From assembly GCA_964035545.1 (NCBI GenBank), contig OZ037765.1:14562698-14626697 (forward strand): a stretch of DNA of 64,000 nucleotides, given 5' to 3'. The notes under the pieces are model-generated. The model worked only from the letters and a program-made list of their open reading frames with translations, was not told the origin of the DNA and did not search any database. The stretch is from Bugula neritina. Taxonomy: Eukaryota; Bryozoa; Gymnolaemata; Cheilostomatida; Bugulidae. The position numbers and the translations under genes were made by a program. This document shows positions 32,401-44,400 of this stretch, piece by piece (position 1 is the first letter of the stretch; each line of letters opens with the position of its first letter).

Positions 32401-35400
32401 CTGGGCATGTGAAGAGACACTGCCCCAAAGGCAGCCTGCCTTTAAACAACCGAGGCTCACGGTAATTTCCGCCGACCGTGGGCCTCCAGCCAACCCCATC
32501 CGGGGGAGTGGTCAGAGAGTGACCAAGAAGACCCCTACAGAGTCTGACGATATGGGGTGGCAGGCACCTCGGAGATCTCGGAAACCGAAAGGTTTACCCG
32601 ATCCTCCGGCCATGCCACTCAAGATCCGGATAGCGTCAGAAGACACGGGATGGCAGGCACATCGGAAATCTCGGAGACCGCAAGGTCTACCCGATCCTCC
32701 GGCCTGGCCACTCCACAACCGGTTCGCGGGGTTGCCCGAGGAAGTCGCGGAGGAGGACTCAGCTTACTTGCAAGAGTACCCCAAGCTGCCCTCCCGACCT
32801 CAGAAAACCCCCGTGGTCTCTAAGGCGATGAGGAGGCCCGCTGTGCAGACCCAAGTTGTGTCTCCCCCAGAGACTAACCGTTCTAGGAGCACCCAACCGT
32901 ATGGAAGCAGCTACTTCCTACCCGGAAAAAATTCGGGTAAAGCTGCCACATTCCTACTGGACACTGGGTGCACTACAAACCTGCTGAGTAGGCGTCTCTT
33001 TGACACCCTTGGTGCCCGAGAGGGGGCGAGCCTTGAGCCGTACGAAGGTGCGCGTGGTACGTTGGCGGACGGATCGTGCATCCCTTTTTACGGCGTTATT
33101 ACGCTACCTGGACGCGTCCGTGATCAAGTGATTCACGAGACGTTCATAGTCAGCCAGCTGAAGGAGGACGCCATACTGGGAATGCCGTTTCTGGAGAATC
33201 ACCAGTGCCGCATGGATTTCCAGAGGTCGGTGGTGGTGATGGCTGGAAGGGAACTTGTCTGTGTTGACAAGTTCGGCAGGCCCTTGGTGGGCGGAGTCCA
33301 GGTAGTGCGAGACTGCACAGTTCCGGGAAGATCCCAGGCGACTCTCCGCTGCAGAATCAACTGCAAGGAGATCGCTGACCTGGGGGTGGTTGAGGGAACG
33401 CACGGAGCGATCCGACTAGCAAACAGCCTGAATCGGCTAGACTGTCGGCAAGAGCTCCTCGTGCAGTGTATCAACCTCTTCACGGAACCTGTCCGATTAT
33501 CGGCCGGAGCGCTGGTGGGGAAGTACCACTCCATCCAGGAGGCGGATGTGGGTCCGGCACTGGAAACAGTGGCCGACACCCAGGGAAACCCCCCTCGCCC
33601 CAGCCAAAGCGCAGTCCCGGAGCATATGGCTGACCTGTACGATGAAGCGTGTGGCAACTGTACGAGTAGTACTGAACGCCAAGTACTGGCTCAACTACTC
33701 GCGGAGTACAGTGATGTCTTCAGTCGTGGCGATGAAGACATGGGGCTGACTAAGGTTATCTCTCACGAGATACCCCTGGTAGCCGGCACCACTCCCATCA
33801 GGCAGCCTACCCGGCATCTAGGCCCGGAGAAAGAGAAGGAGGTGAGCCGACAGGTGCAGGATCTTCTCGATCGGGATCTGATTGCGCCTGCCCACGGTGT
33901 GTGGAGCTCTCCAGTAGTCCTGGTCAAGAAGAAGGATGGTAGCTGGAGGTTCTGTGTGGACTACCGCAGAATCAACAGCGTTACCATCCAAGACGCCTAC
34001 CCTCTCCCACGGATAGATGAGTCTCTGGATGCCCTCGCGGGTAGCAAGTACTTCAGTCCTTTAGATCTGCTTAGCGGGTGCTGGCAAGTGCCCCTTAGTC
34101 CTGATGCCAGGACAAAGCAGCATTGATTACTTGCGACGGGCTCTGGAAGTGGAAAGTACTGCCATTTGGACTGACGTCCGCCCCGGCAACTTTCCAACGG
34201 CTCATGGAGCAGGTCCTCAGTGGATTACACTGGAAGACCCTCCTCACCTATCTGGACGACGTCATTGTCATCTCCCCAGACTTTTCGACTCATGTCAGTC
34301 GTCTGCGGGAGGTTTTTGACCGTCTCCGGGCAGCTGGACTGAAGCTGAAGCCCTCCAAGTGTGCGCTCCTGCAGCCGGAAGTCACGTACCTGGGCCTTGT
34401 GGTTGGCCGTGACGGGGTTGCTACCGACTCGGAGAAGGTACAGGCTGTGAAGGAATGGGCTGTTCCCCGTGACCTACCTGAGCTGCGAGCATTCCTAGGC
34501 CTCGTAGGGTACTACCGGCAGTACATACCTGGCTTCGCAGGGGTGGCTCAGCCGTTAAATCGGCTGACCGCAAAGGGGGTCCGGTGGCAGTGGACACAGG
34601 AGGAGCAGCAGGCATTCGACCACCTCAAGCAACAGCTAATGGAGGCACCAATTCTGGCGTATCCTGATCCAGCCAAAGAGTACATCCTGAACACTGACGC
34701 CAGCGACCACAGTGTGGGAGCTGTTCTGTCTCAAGTCCAGGGTGGAAGTGAGGTGGTCGTGGTTTACTACAGCAAGACTCTCGCGGCCGCCGGGAAGAAC
34801 TACTGTACCACTAGGAAAAAGCTCCTAGCAGTAGTCAAGGCGGTCAAGCACTTTCGGCCATATCTGTATGGGAGAACGTTCCGGTTGCGAACAGACCATG
34901 CATCACTGATTTGGCTGTGTAAACGTGCAGAGCCCTCGAGCCAGGTGGCTCGTTGGCTAGAGATTCTTGCCGAGTTCTCTTACCGGATAGAGCACCGTGC
35001 GGGCCGGAAGCATGGGAACGCCGACGGCATGAGCCGCCGGCTGGTAGAGGACTGTAAGAAATGCCTGCACATTGAGAAGCGGGACGGGGGACCCGCTCGC
35101 CTTGACGTAGAAACAAAGTTAGGGGAGGGCACCGTCTACCGGTGAGAGCACGGCCATCTTTGGACCGAAACCCACCCAGACGACGTCCAGGCACTCCACG
35201 CCAACCCCACTCTGTACCAGAACGTCAAGGAGCTGTGCCGACTCCAGGAGAAGCTACCCGGCGCGGTAGCGGACATCTTCCGGGCCAAGAAAGAGGGCCG
35301 ACGACCTAGCGAGCAACAGCAGCGGCAGGGAGACGTTGAGTTCCAACTCCTCTGTCGTCGCTAGGATGCCCTCAAGGTCAGTCCTGATGGCCTCCTGATG

Positions 35401-38400
35401 ATAACGTTAGCAGCAGACAACCGTCAGCAGGAGAGGGACCGCGTCGTCTGTCCACGCGCCCTCCGGCGGGAACTGATCTGGGACACCCATGAGCAGGCTC
35501 ATTCTTGAGTCAGTCGGGTCATCAGGTGTCTGCGGCTGCATTGGTATTGGCCCAGAATGACCCGAGACGGCAATGCGAGGTCTGCCAAGCTAGCAAGCAT
35601 GGCCGCCCCACGGAAACCACTGGTTGACGCCGGCTATACGCTGGTCGACTGTGGCAAGTAGTGGCGGTAGACCTCGTTGGGCCTATGCCGTTATCCGCCA
35701 GAGGGAACACCTGAATACTGGTGCTCACGGACCACTTTACCCGGTGGGTAGATGCTCTGGCTATTCCAGACGCAACAGCCCCCCCGGTGGCCCGGGCCCT
35801 GGACCAAAATGTGTTCTGTTACCTCCGATTACCCGAGCAGATACATACGGACCAGGATGCCCAGTTTCAGTCCCAGCTTATGGGAGACCTCTGCCGGATA
35901 TGGGGGGTGAACCAGAGTCGGACCACCCCATATCACCCGCAAGGGAACGGAGTCGTCGAACGGAACAACAGGATGTTTGGTGACGCCCTCAGGAGCCTGC
36001 TCCTTGGTCGCGGTCAGGAAGAATGGGACATGGTGCTGCCGCAAATCATGCGGGCTCACCGCAGCATACCACACTCCACCACGCAGGAGACACTAAACTT
36101 TCTGATGCTAGGCCAGGAGACACGGGTTCCGGAACAACTGACCTACCATGTCCCCGCCCCCGAGTCACCGGTACCTGAGTACGTGGGGGTTTGATAGAAA
36201 TCATGGGCAAAGCTCATGATGCACTGCGTGCCCAGCAGTGGCAGACCCGCACGGAAGACTCAGAAGAGCCCCCGTTGTACCAGGTGGGAGACTGGGTCTG
36301 GATGGTGAGCTACCGGAGGCGACGCGGACAGTCGGCTAAACTCCAGCCCAAGGTCGTTGGTCCCTACTGCGTAGTGGAGGTGCTGCCCAACCACACGTAC
36401 CGTGTGGAGCGCTCTGGACAGGTCTCAGTCCAGAGCGATCAGCGCCTGAAACCTTACCATGCCAGCCCAGACGCAGTGGGTCAGGCTCCACCCCTCCTGG
36501 AGCCCAACCGCCAGCCCAACCATCGGAGAAGGACCACCCAACCCCGAGAGGTGGAAATTGTCGTCCCAAGGGAGGCGGATCAGGAACAGGCCGCCCTGCT
36601 GGAACAGCTTGAACAGCAGCAAAGGCAGGAACGGCGGCAGCAGCAGTAGGCTCCAGGGCCACCACCCCTCTCGGGGGAGGACATCCCCACCCGTATTACG
36701 GGTGAAGGCAGGGACCCCCTACATTGGCAACTGAAGAGCCACTGGCACTACAAGTGCCTGCCCATCCATTGAGGAGTCAAAGAGATAGGAAACCACCCAG
36801 ATATCTGACGGACTATCACGTGGGACACATGGAGATGTCCCCACAGAGGAGTGGTACATCCAGTACGGGTAAAAACTTCGAGTCTCAGTTGCAGAATAGT
36901 CCTGACAGTACAGGACTTCTCCAAAAGCAACAGCCCCCAGACCAGCACAGTCACCTGGACAACAGATACCCAGCTCTTTCGGGTAATGTTGGCCAAGGTA
37001 GGTGGCGATACCCCATACCCCTGACCGACTTGGAACTCCCTCAAGAGAAGGAAGATGGGGCCACGTCCCTGCTACCTGCCCAGCTGATTGGAGATGGCGC
37101 TACCGCAGCCACCATCCAGCCTCTACGGGTAGCACTGGCAAGACTGGGCAAAGAGCCTGGAGCACCAGTCAGCCAAATAGGAGAGAAGACTCAGCCGCCC
37201 CACCCACAATTGCCCCGTCACCGGCAAAATGTGGCACCTCCTTACCGCGAGTGCGTCCTGGATAGTGCAATCCAGGCCTGGTCCAGTATCCTTGACCGAT
37301 GTACTGAAGAGATAGAAAGCCTGGTGCACCACCTCCAATGACCAAACCGGACAATTAGGAGCCGCCGGCATTAGCCACCCGAACTTTATATATTGTGGGT
37401 ACTACTACCATGTTATATTATCGTGATACGCGTGATTAATCATAATACTTTTCTGGTAACCGCATATTTTTCTACTTTTGTGAAATAATTGTTCTGTTAT
37501 CAAAAAGGGATGCTTTTCGATGGGGGGAGAATGTAATGGATTCTCATCCTCTATTGTCCTGAAATAACAGCTTGCAGCAGTATTATAAATACTGTTGCGT
37601 ATCGTTCTTAATTCTGTAATTATAGTTAAGTAAGCTAGCTTGCTAATGCCTAAGTATGGTAATTACTGTTAAAGCTTTCAACATAATGTAATTTTACTGA
37701 AATACGCATTCTGAAGTTATGTAATATTTCTTGTACTAATGTTGCGTTCTTTTGTAATAGATTTTCATCCTCTATTATTCTGAAATAACTGCGTGCGTCA
37801 GTATTATAAATACTGTTGCGTATCGTTTTTAATGCTGTAATTGGTGTAGTAGACTTTTGCATGTACTTATTTCCTGTTGCCCGAGATCGGCATTTCGGCT
37901 TTCCGAAATGCCGAAATACCGATAGTCGGCAGTTCAGGCTACCGAAAGCCCCGAAATGCGAAAGTCGGTGTTTCGAACTGCCGAAATGCCGAAGGTCGGC
38001 GTTTCGGACCTCCGATCTTGGCAACAAAGGAAAAACCCTATCTCTTGCTGTATATAAAAGCCAGCGAGCTCCAGTGTAGTTCAGTCTACTACTGGAGCTC
38101 ACTGGCAGAGGACCTTCAATATTATATTATTCGACTCAATAAAGATTTCTTCAACTGTACAACACATCTTGTTCTCTCTGACAAAGAGTATGTTCAGGCA
38201 CTAGTTCTATTCAACCCACAAAATTATCACAATAACATGCAATAATCATTGAAATCCCCTCCTAACAAGAATTTTCCAAAATACTGTTATGTAATTTCAT
38301 TACATGTAAATTACATATACATTGAAATCGAAAATGTTAGGCTACCCTTATATTTATAGATTTATAAATGTATTATGTAGCTATATATGGAAAGATATGC

Positions 38401-41400
38401 CAGCTCAATTGGGAATTTCACCTTTTCTTAAGTAAATGGTAGGGCAATGTGCTTCATGCTGCAATCAGCTATGGCAAAAATAATTTTAGCTTTACTTTTA
38501 AACTATAAAAGACTGGTTTTAGTTGGAAAAGTTCAGAGCGAAGATTATGGTTAAAAGTCTAAATTGGTCTTTGAAACTAAAAAAGTTTTGACAGCCTTGA
38601 TTTTCATCAATTTAGCAAAATAATCTTTCTCGAGTCGAAAAACTGAAAACAGCATTAAAAAATCAACTGTCCTCATCAAGTTATATTTTGTCCACCATAA
38701 AGAACTCAACTGCAATACCTACCTGATGGAGCCCAATAAACTTCAAAATGCAAATTAATTCCATACACCGCTGCTCTATCAAACTAATGTACATCTTAAG
38801 ATTTCTTGAAGTCATGTCTCTTTCAATTGTAGGTGCTTTAGATAACACCATACTGGAATTTATTTTTTTAAATAGTGAGCGGATGCTAACACAGATCACA
38901 GCTAGCAATGCTTCTAACTCATCACATCTCTGTTTAGCCGAACCAACTTCAGTCTTAAGCTGAGCTCTGGCAGCCTGTAAAATATTTGGTGACATACAAG
39001 TGCAGCTATAGCTTCACATATAGCATTATGACTAGCAAAAGAAACAATCTGTTTCATTACACCATAACTGTAGTAAAATTAAAATAGTAAAAACATTTTT
39101 TTGAAAAAGGAAAAACAACATTTTGCAGTTTTCGAAAAGCTTTAATGTAATCTGCTTCAGTGTATGCTATTCAAAACTTTAGTCATGCAAAATCAAATTA
39201 GTAATTTCAACTTGGTTACAAACATACCTCAATCTGGTTCACAGTATGGTTGGTTCCTGTCTGAATTTTTTCATCTTCCATCATTGCAATCTTAATTCCA
39301 TTTTTAATCTTTTGAATGTTTTCATAAAGTTTCTCTACATTGTGATTCAGTTCACTAACATAATCAAACCTGTAAAGTAAACATGATATTTGGCAATCAA
39401 TTTTACCTAATAACATTATAGTATTGCTATATAGCCATAACACAAAATATTGTAGTAGATTTTGACAGTTATCATCACCTTATGTTGTGGAAAGTTCTAG
39501 AATGCATTAACTATTTTATATTTTATAATTTATCATTATAGTTGAACTCTTGGCCGAAGTTTGGTGGTTCTAAACTTCGGGGGCCTGAAATTCGAGGTGC
39601 TCGATTTGGCACGCCCAAAGTTTGAGGTACCCGATTTGGCCCGAAATCAGATAGAACATTCTAGAATTCGATGCACCCGGACAAATTCTAAAGTATGAAA
39701 GGACGAGCTTGCCAGCAATAGTTAATATAAAATTATCACAATATTATAGAAATGTGCTATTGCAGATTTGAACAATTATGCTGAGTAGCTAATGTATAAT
39801 TATAAAAAATCCTGATGGAACAACCTGGATAGATAAAATATATAGGTCATTTAAAGTTTTACAGCCAACAAAAACCGGACCGATAACTAAAATTAAGGTT
39901 TCATGCTTGAGCGAGTCTGACCTCAAAATACATGGACCTATTCTAAATGGAAAATAATGTGTGATAAATACAACAACTATATTATAGTTTTATTAATCTA
40001 ATTATAGAAAACAGGAATGTTGGAGGGAGCAGAACAAGTAACAAACATCACCAATATAAATAATCATAACTCATTTTGTTATGGATGTGATTAAAACGGG
40101 TGGCCACCTGGTGTCGCAGTCAGTGATACCCATTTTAGTCATAGGGGGGGGGGGGGGGGGTTGACTAAAATGGGTGTCGCAAAAATTTTCCTTTTATTCT
40201 CAGATTTTTAGACAGCCGTGACTGCTAAAATTATTATTAAATAAATCTTCAGTGAATAATGACCATTTCAAAATAGTTTAAACCAAAAACATAAATAAAT
40301 AATGATAAAATTGAAATAGTGTTGTGAATTTATGCTTCACTGCAATCAATGGGTTTATTTATTAAAAGCCATTTCACCAGATTTGCTAATTAATAAGAGT
40401 TTATTTACTGCTAATAACACACTAATAAATGTATAACAACCAACACAAACTGTTACATAATAGAGAGCTAACAGTACACAACTTTACACTAGCATTATCA
40501 AGTCCTCTCTGCCGGCTACGCTGCCTAACTAGCTTCCACTACGCGTTTTGTAGCTCCGCCTACTAATTAATTGTTAGTCATGTCTCATTGGCCAACACGG
40601 TGGTGATATGATGCTGGCTGCATCATGTAACTGTCCGAGTGAGAAGTATCCTTTCAATATAACTGATGCATTATTAAAAACCCTTACATCCTCCCCTCCT
40701 ATCGAAAGGTATACGCTGTTAAACTAGTATAAAATTTGAAAAATATACAAAATGATAATAAAAATATAGTAACGGCAAGAATATAATACAGCAATAAGCA
40801 TATAACACACAATCTATTTACACCATCACCGAGAAGTAAGTATAAATACTGCCAGTCCAAGTAAGGGAACGAGGGGGGGAGAAGAGAAGAAAGAGAAGAG
40901 GCGAGTCATCAGGCTATTTTGTTAGTCAGTTCAGCCGCCGCCCGTTTCTGTTTTTTGCAGAGACGGGCCATACGCCTCTGTAAATTCCTTACATCTGTCA
41001 AAAGGGACTGGTCAGGCATAGTGTTTTCGTCAGCCGCATCACGAGTACTTCTCCTCTTTTTCTTTTGCTGGCCCGGTAAGGTGGAGGTAGTTGTAGTAGG
41101 GGGGGGGGGTGAGAGTCTCCTTCTACTGTTCGGTCCGAGCGAGATACCAGAACTCGGAGGGGTTGTGTCATTATCTCTGGAGTCGGTGTCGTCAAGGTTG
41201 TTTCCATAGTTGGGGGGTCAGCATCAAAGTCACTATCCACAGTCGGTCGCGTCGGGGGAATTGGTTTAGTAGCATCTGTCGTCGGTCTGGTACAGTCACA
41301 TGAGGTAGTATAAGGTCTCGGAATTCAGTGTAGGAGTCGGCGTCAACTTCATATAAATGTCCAGTGTAACAGTTTTGGGTTCTTTGATGTCGAAGTATGG

Positions 41401-44400
41401 CGTCCCTGTAAAAGTGGTGGACTCTACAGGGACAGAAAGTTACAGTAAAGTGCTGGGGTACGTGTATTTTAAGTCGCTTCATGGTGGAGAAAGTCCGTCT
41501 GCATTCGCTACATCGTCTATTGTCGTCAGTTCCTATGATTGCTTGTATGAGTGTTCTCGTCCGTCGGGTAGTCCAAGTCGTACGCCGTAGCAACGCCTGT
41601 GGCAATTCAAGGGGTCGGTCAATCGTCTCAGTCAGTCCAGTCATGTCTAATTGTAGTGCAGTCTGTTCAGTCGGTGGGTCCGACACTGTCGACAAGTGCA
41701 TGTTGGACAACATGTCCATCCCTGCTTCTGACATATTGTCCCAGGTTGCAGTAGGTGAATCTAACAGAGCTTGTATCTCTGCAGATACAGATTCAGTCTC
41801 ACCTGCAATAGAGTATTTACATTCACCGTCTAACTTTGAATCAAACTTTATAAATGGGATTCCCCTCTTCAGTGCGATACTGACAACTGAATCACACAGT
41901 GTATTAACCCACTAATCGTAAAATCAGCTGAGTTGACTGTCTCATTCTAGTCACCTATACATCGCCCGACAGAAGTTTCAACTTTATCATTATGACAAAG
42001 TGAGACTGCTAACGGCTACCAGAATAAATTTCAGTTAAGAAATAGAATTTCTAGTAGACTTACCCCCCAAAACAGTTGCTGCATCAGCCATGATGTTTGC
42101 TGTCTGTTTGTATAGGGCTCGTAGTAGCCAAATTTATTCACTGCAAAAAGACGTGCTGTCTGTTAGCTGGTTGAATTTGAAAAGAGCACTCACAGCTAGA
42201 GTATTATGCAACACCTTATACGCTATTGAGTTGGCTTCGCTCTGCTGACCCTTCGGCTGACCTATTCTATCGCCACTAGGCAGCACACTATCAATTTCCT
42301 CGTCCCCCAGACTTTTTTTGCACCTGTCGACATGCTATAAAATACTGTGCATGTTGATCAAGTCGCACAAGAAGTCTCTCAAATAAGATGGTGGCGCCCT
42401 AATACGTTGGCTACGTTCCAACGGTACAGAGGAATTTGCTGCTGCTGGTGACTCTACCATCTCGGTTGGTGCCGCCAGCACGGGAGGGGGGTAACCAATA
42501 CGGGTGGTTCCCTCTCAGCTGCCTCTTCCTCATGAATTTGAGGAATTTCCATCTCATCCAGGGCGACAGGTGTGTCGGCCGGCTTCACTGGTGGTGGGGC
42601 CGGCTCGGACTGGTCTTCCGGTGTGTCGGCCGCCCCCTCCTGGGGTGGGGGTGGCCGGAGCGATTCAGGCGACGCGTCGGCCGCTCCCTTCTGACCTGGC
42701 AGTATCTCCTCCATTTCTCTGTATGCCATGCCTCGCCCCCTCATGGGAGGGCGTCGAGCAGGCTCTAAGAGTAGAGGTGCTTGTCCTGCCACGTCAGGGC
42801 TTGCCCAGTGTGGTTTCAAACGTGCTTCGTTCTGGATCGACACCTGTCTAGAACGTTCCACTTTATAGGTGTGATTTGGCATCACCTCAATCACGCAAGA
42901 AGGACCCACAAACTTCGGCTGCAACTTAGCCGCCTGTCCGTGCCGCTGGCGATGACTAGTTATCCAGACCCAGTCTCCCACCTTGTACAAGGGGGAGGGG
43001 GTTGTCAGGGTCACCATTTCTGACCTGCCACTGCTGCTCACGTAGCACCTTGTGAGCCGTCCTCATGCGTTTCGCGAGCTCGTCCACATAATCATGGACA
43101 CTGCTCTCTGGAGCTGGAATGTGGTGAGTTACGTGCTCAGGAACCCTTGTTTCTCTCTCCAGCATGAGAAAATTAGGGGCCTCCAGTGTACTGGAGTGAA
43201 GGGTACTACGGGAAGCTCGCATGATTTGCGGCAGTACCAAGTCTCACTCTTCCTGGCTCTTACTGATAAGCAGGCTTCTCAGTGAGTCCCCTAGCATTCA
43301 GTTGTTTCTCTCCACAACCACATTCCCTTGCGGGTGATGCGGGGTCGTTCGACTCTGGTTTACCACCCACGTTTTACAGAGATCGCTCATAAGTTGCGAC
43401 TGAAACTGGGCGCCTTGATCAGAGTGGATTTGTTCCGTTAAGCCAAAATAACAAAACACCCGCTGATCCAAGGCTCTGGCCACCGTAGGGGCCGACGCAT
43501 CTGGAATGGCCAGCGCATCAGCCCACCGCGTGAAATGGTCAGTTAACACCAGTATCCAGTTATTACCTCTCACTGTCGTGGGCATGGGGCCTACCAGATC
43601 TACAGCGACTACCTGCCATGGACGACCGGCATGGAGGCGGCGCCGACACAGCTCCTTGACGTTCCTGAGCAGCGTGGGGTTTGCATGAAAGTTGTTAACA
43701 GCTTTACTAGGGGCTTCGGACCGAAGTTGTCATTCCTCCCAGTTGTATATACCTCCTTTCTCCACCTGTTCTTCAACGTTCGAGCGAGGGGGTCCACCAT
43801 CCCCACGCTCGATATTTTTGGCATTGCTTACACCCATCTGCCTGGCCGCGGCTCAGTCTGTCGGCATTACCGTGTTTCTTACCGAGTCGGTTTTCGATCC
43901 GATAAGAAAACTCTGCCAGGATTTCAAGCCAGCCCGCTACTTGACTAAATGGCTCAGCTTGTCGACGCAGCCATATCAAAGACGCATGGTCCGTTCGTAA
44001 TCTGAACATGCGTCCATACAGGTATGGTCTAAAGTATTTCACCGCCTTGACAACTGCCAGGAGCTCTCTCCTGGTGGTACAGTAGTTTTTCTCAGGCGCC
44101 GACAGAGCCTTACTATAGTAAGCTACCACCGCCTCGCGGCCATCTTGGACCTGAGGCAGCACCGCCCCCACATTATGGTTACTGGCATCAGTATCCAAAA
44201 TGTACTCTTTCGCCGCAACAGGGTACGCCAAGATGGGCGCCTCTACAAAGCGATCCTTGAGGTGGTCAAATGCCTGCTGTTCCATCTGCTTCCACTGCTA
44301 TCGCACCCCTTCTGCTGTCAGCCGGTTTAGTGGCTGCGCAATCGTGCGAAGTCTGGTATGTACTGACGATAGTACCTTACCAGCCCCAGGAACGCCCGCA

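Larger units (their letters stand above)
31021..38231 (+). mobile_element. Gypsy-3: full-length Ty3/gypsy element with both LTRs
   Basis: Target duplication ATAA (31017-31020 and 38232-38235), 5' LTR, tRNA-Leu primer site, gag, protease-RT, RNase H, integrase, a 3' ORF, purine tract and 3' LTR, all in order on the plus strand. It lies in ODAD1 intron 8, antisense to the gene. Gag is intact and has a -1 frameshift site; pol is broken by several shifts and stops. It lacks the zinc-finger accessory gene of Gypsy-1 and Gypsy-2. Confidence 0.92.
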
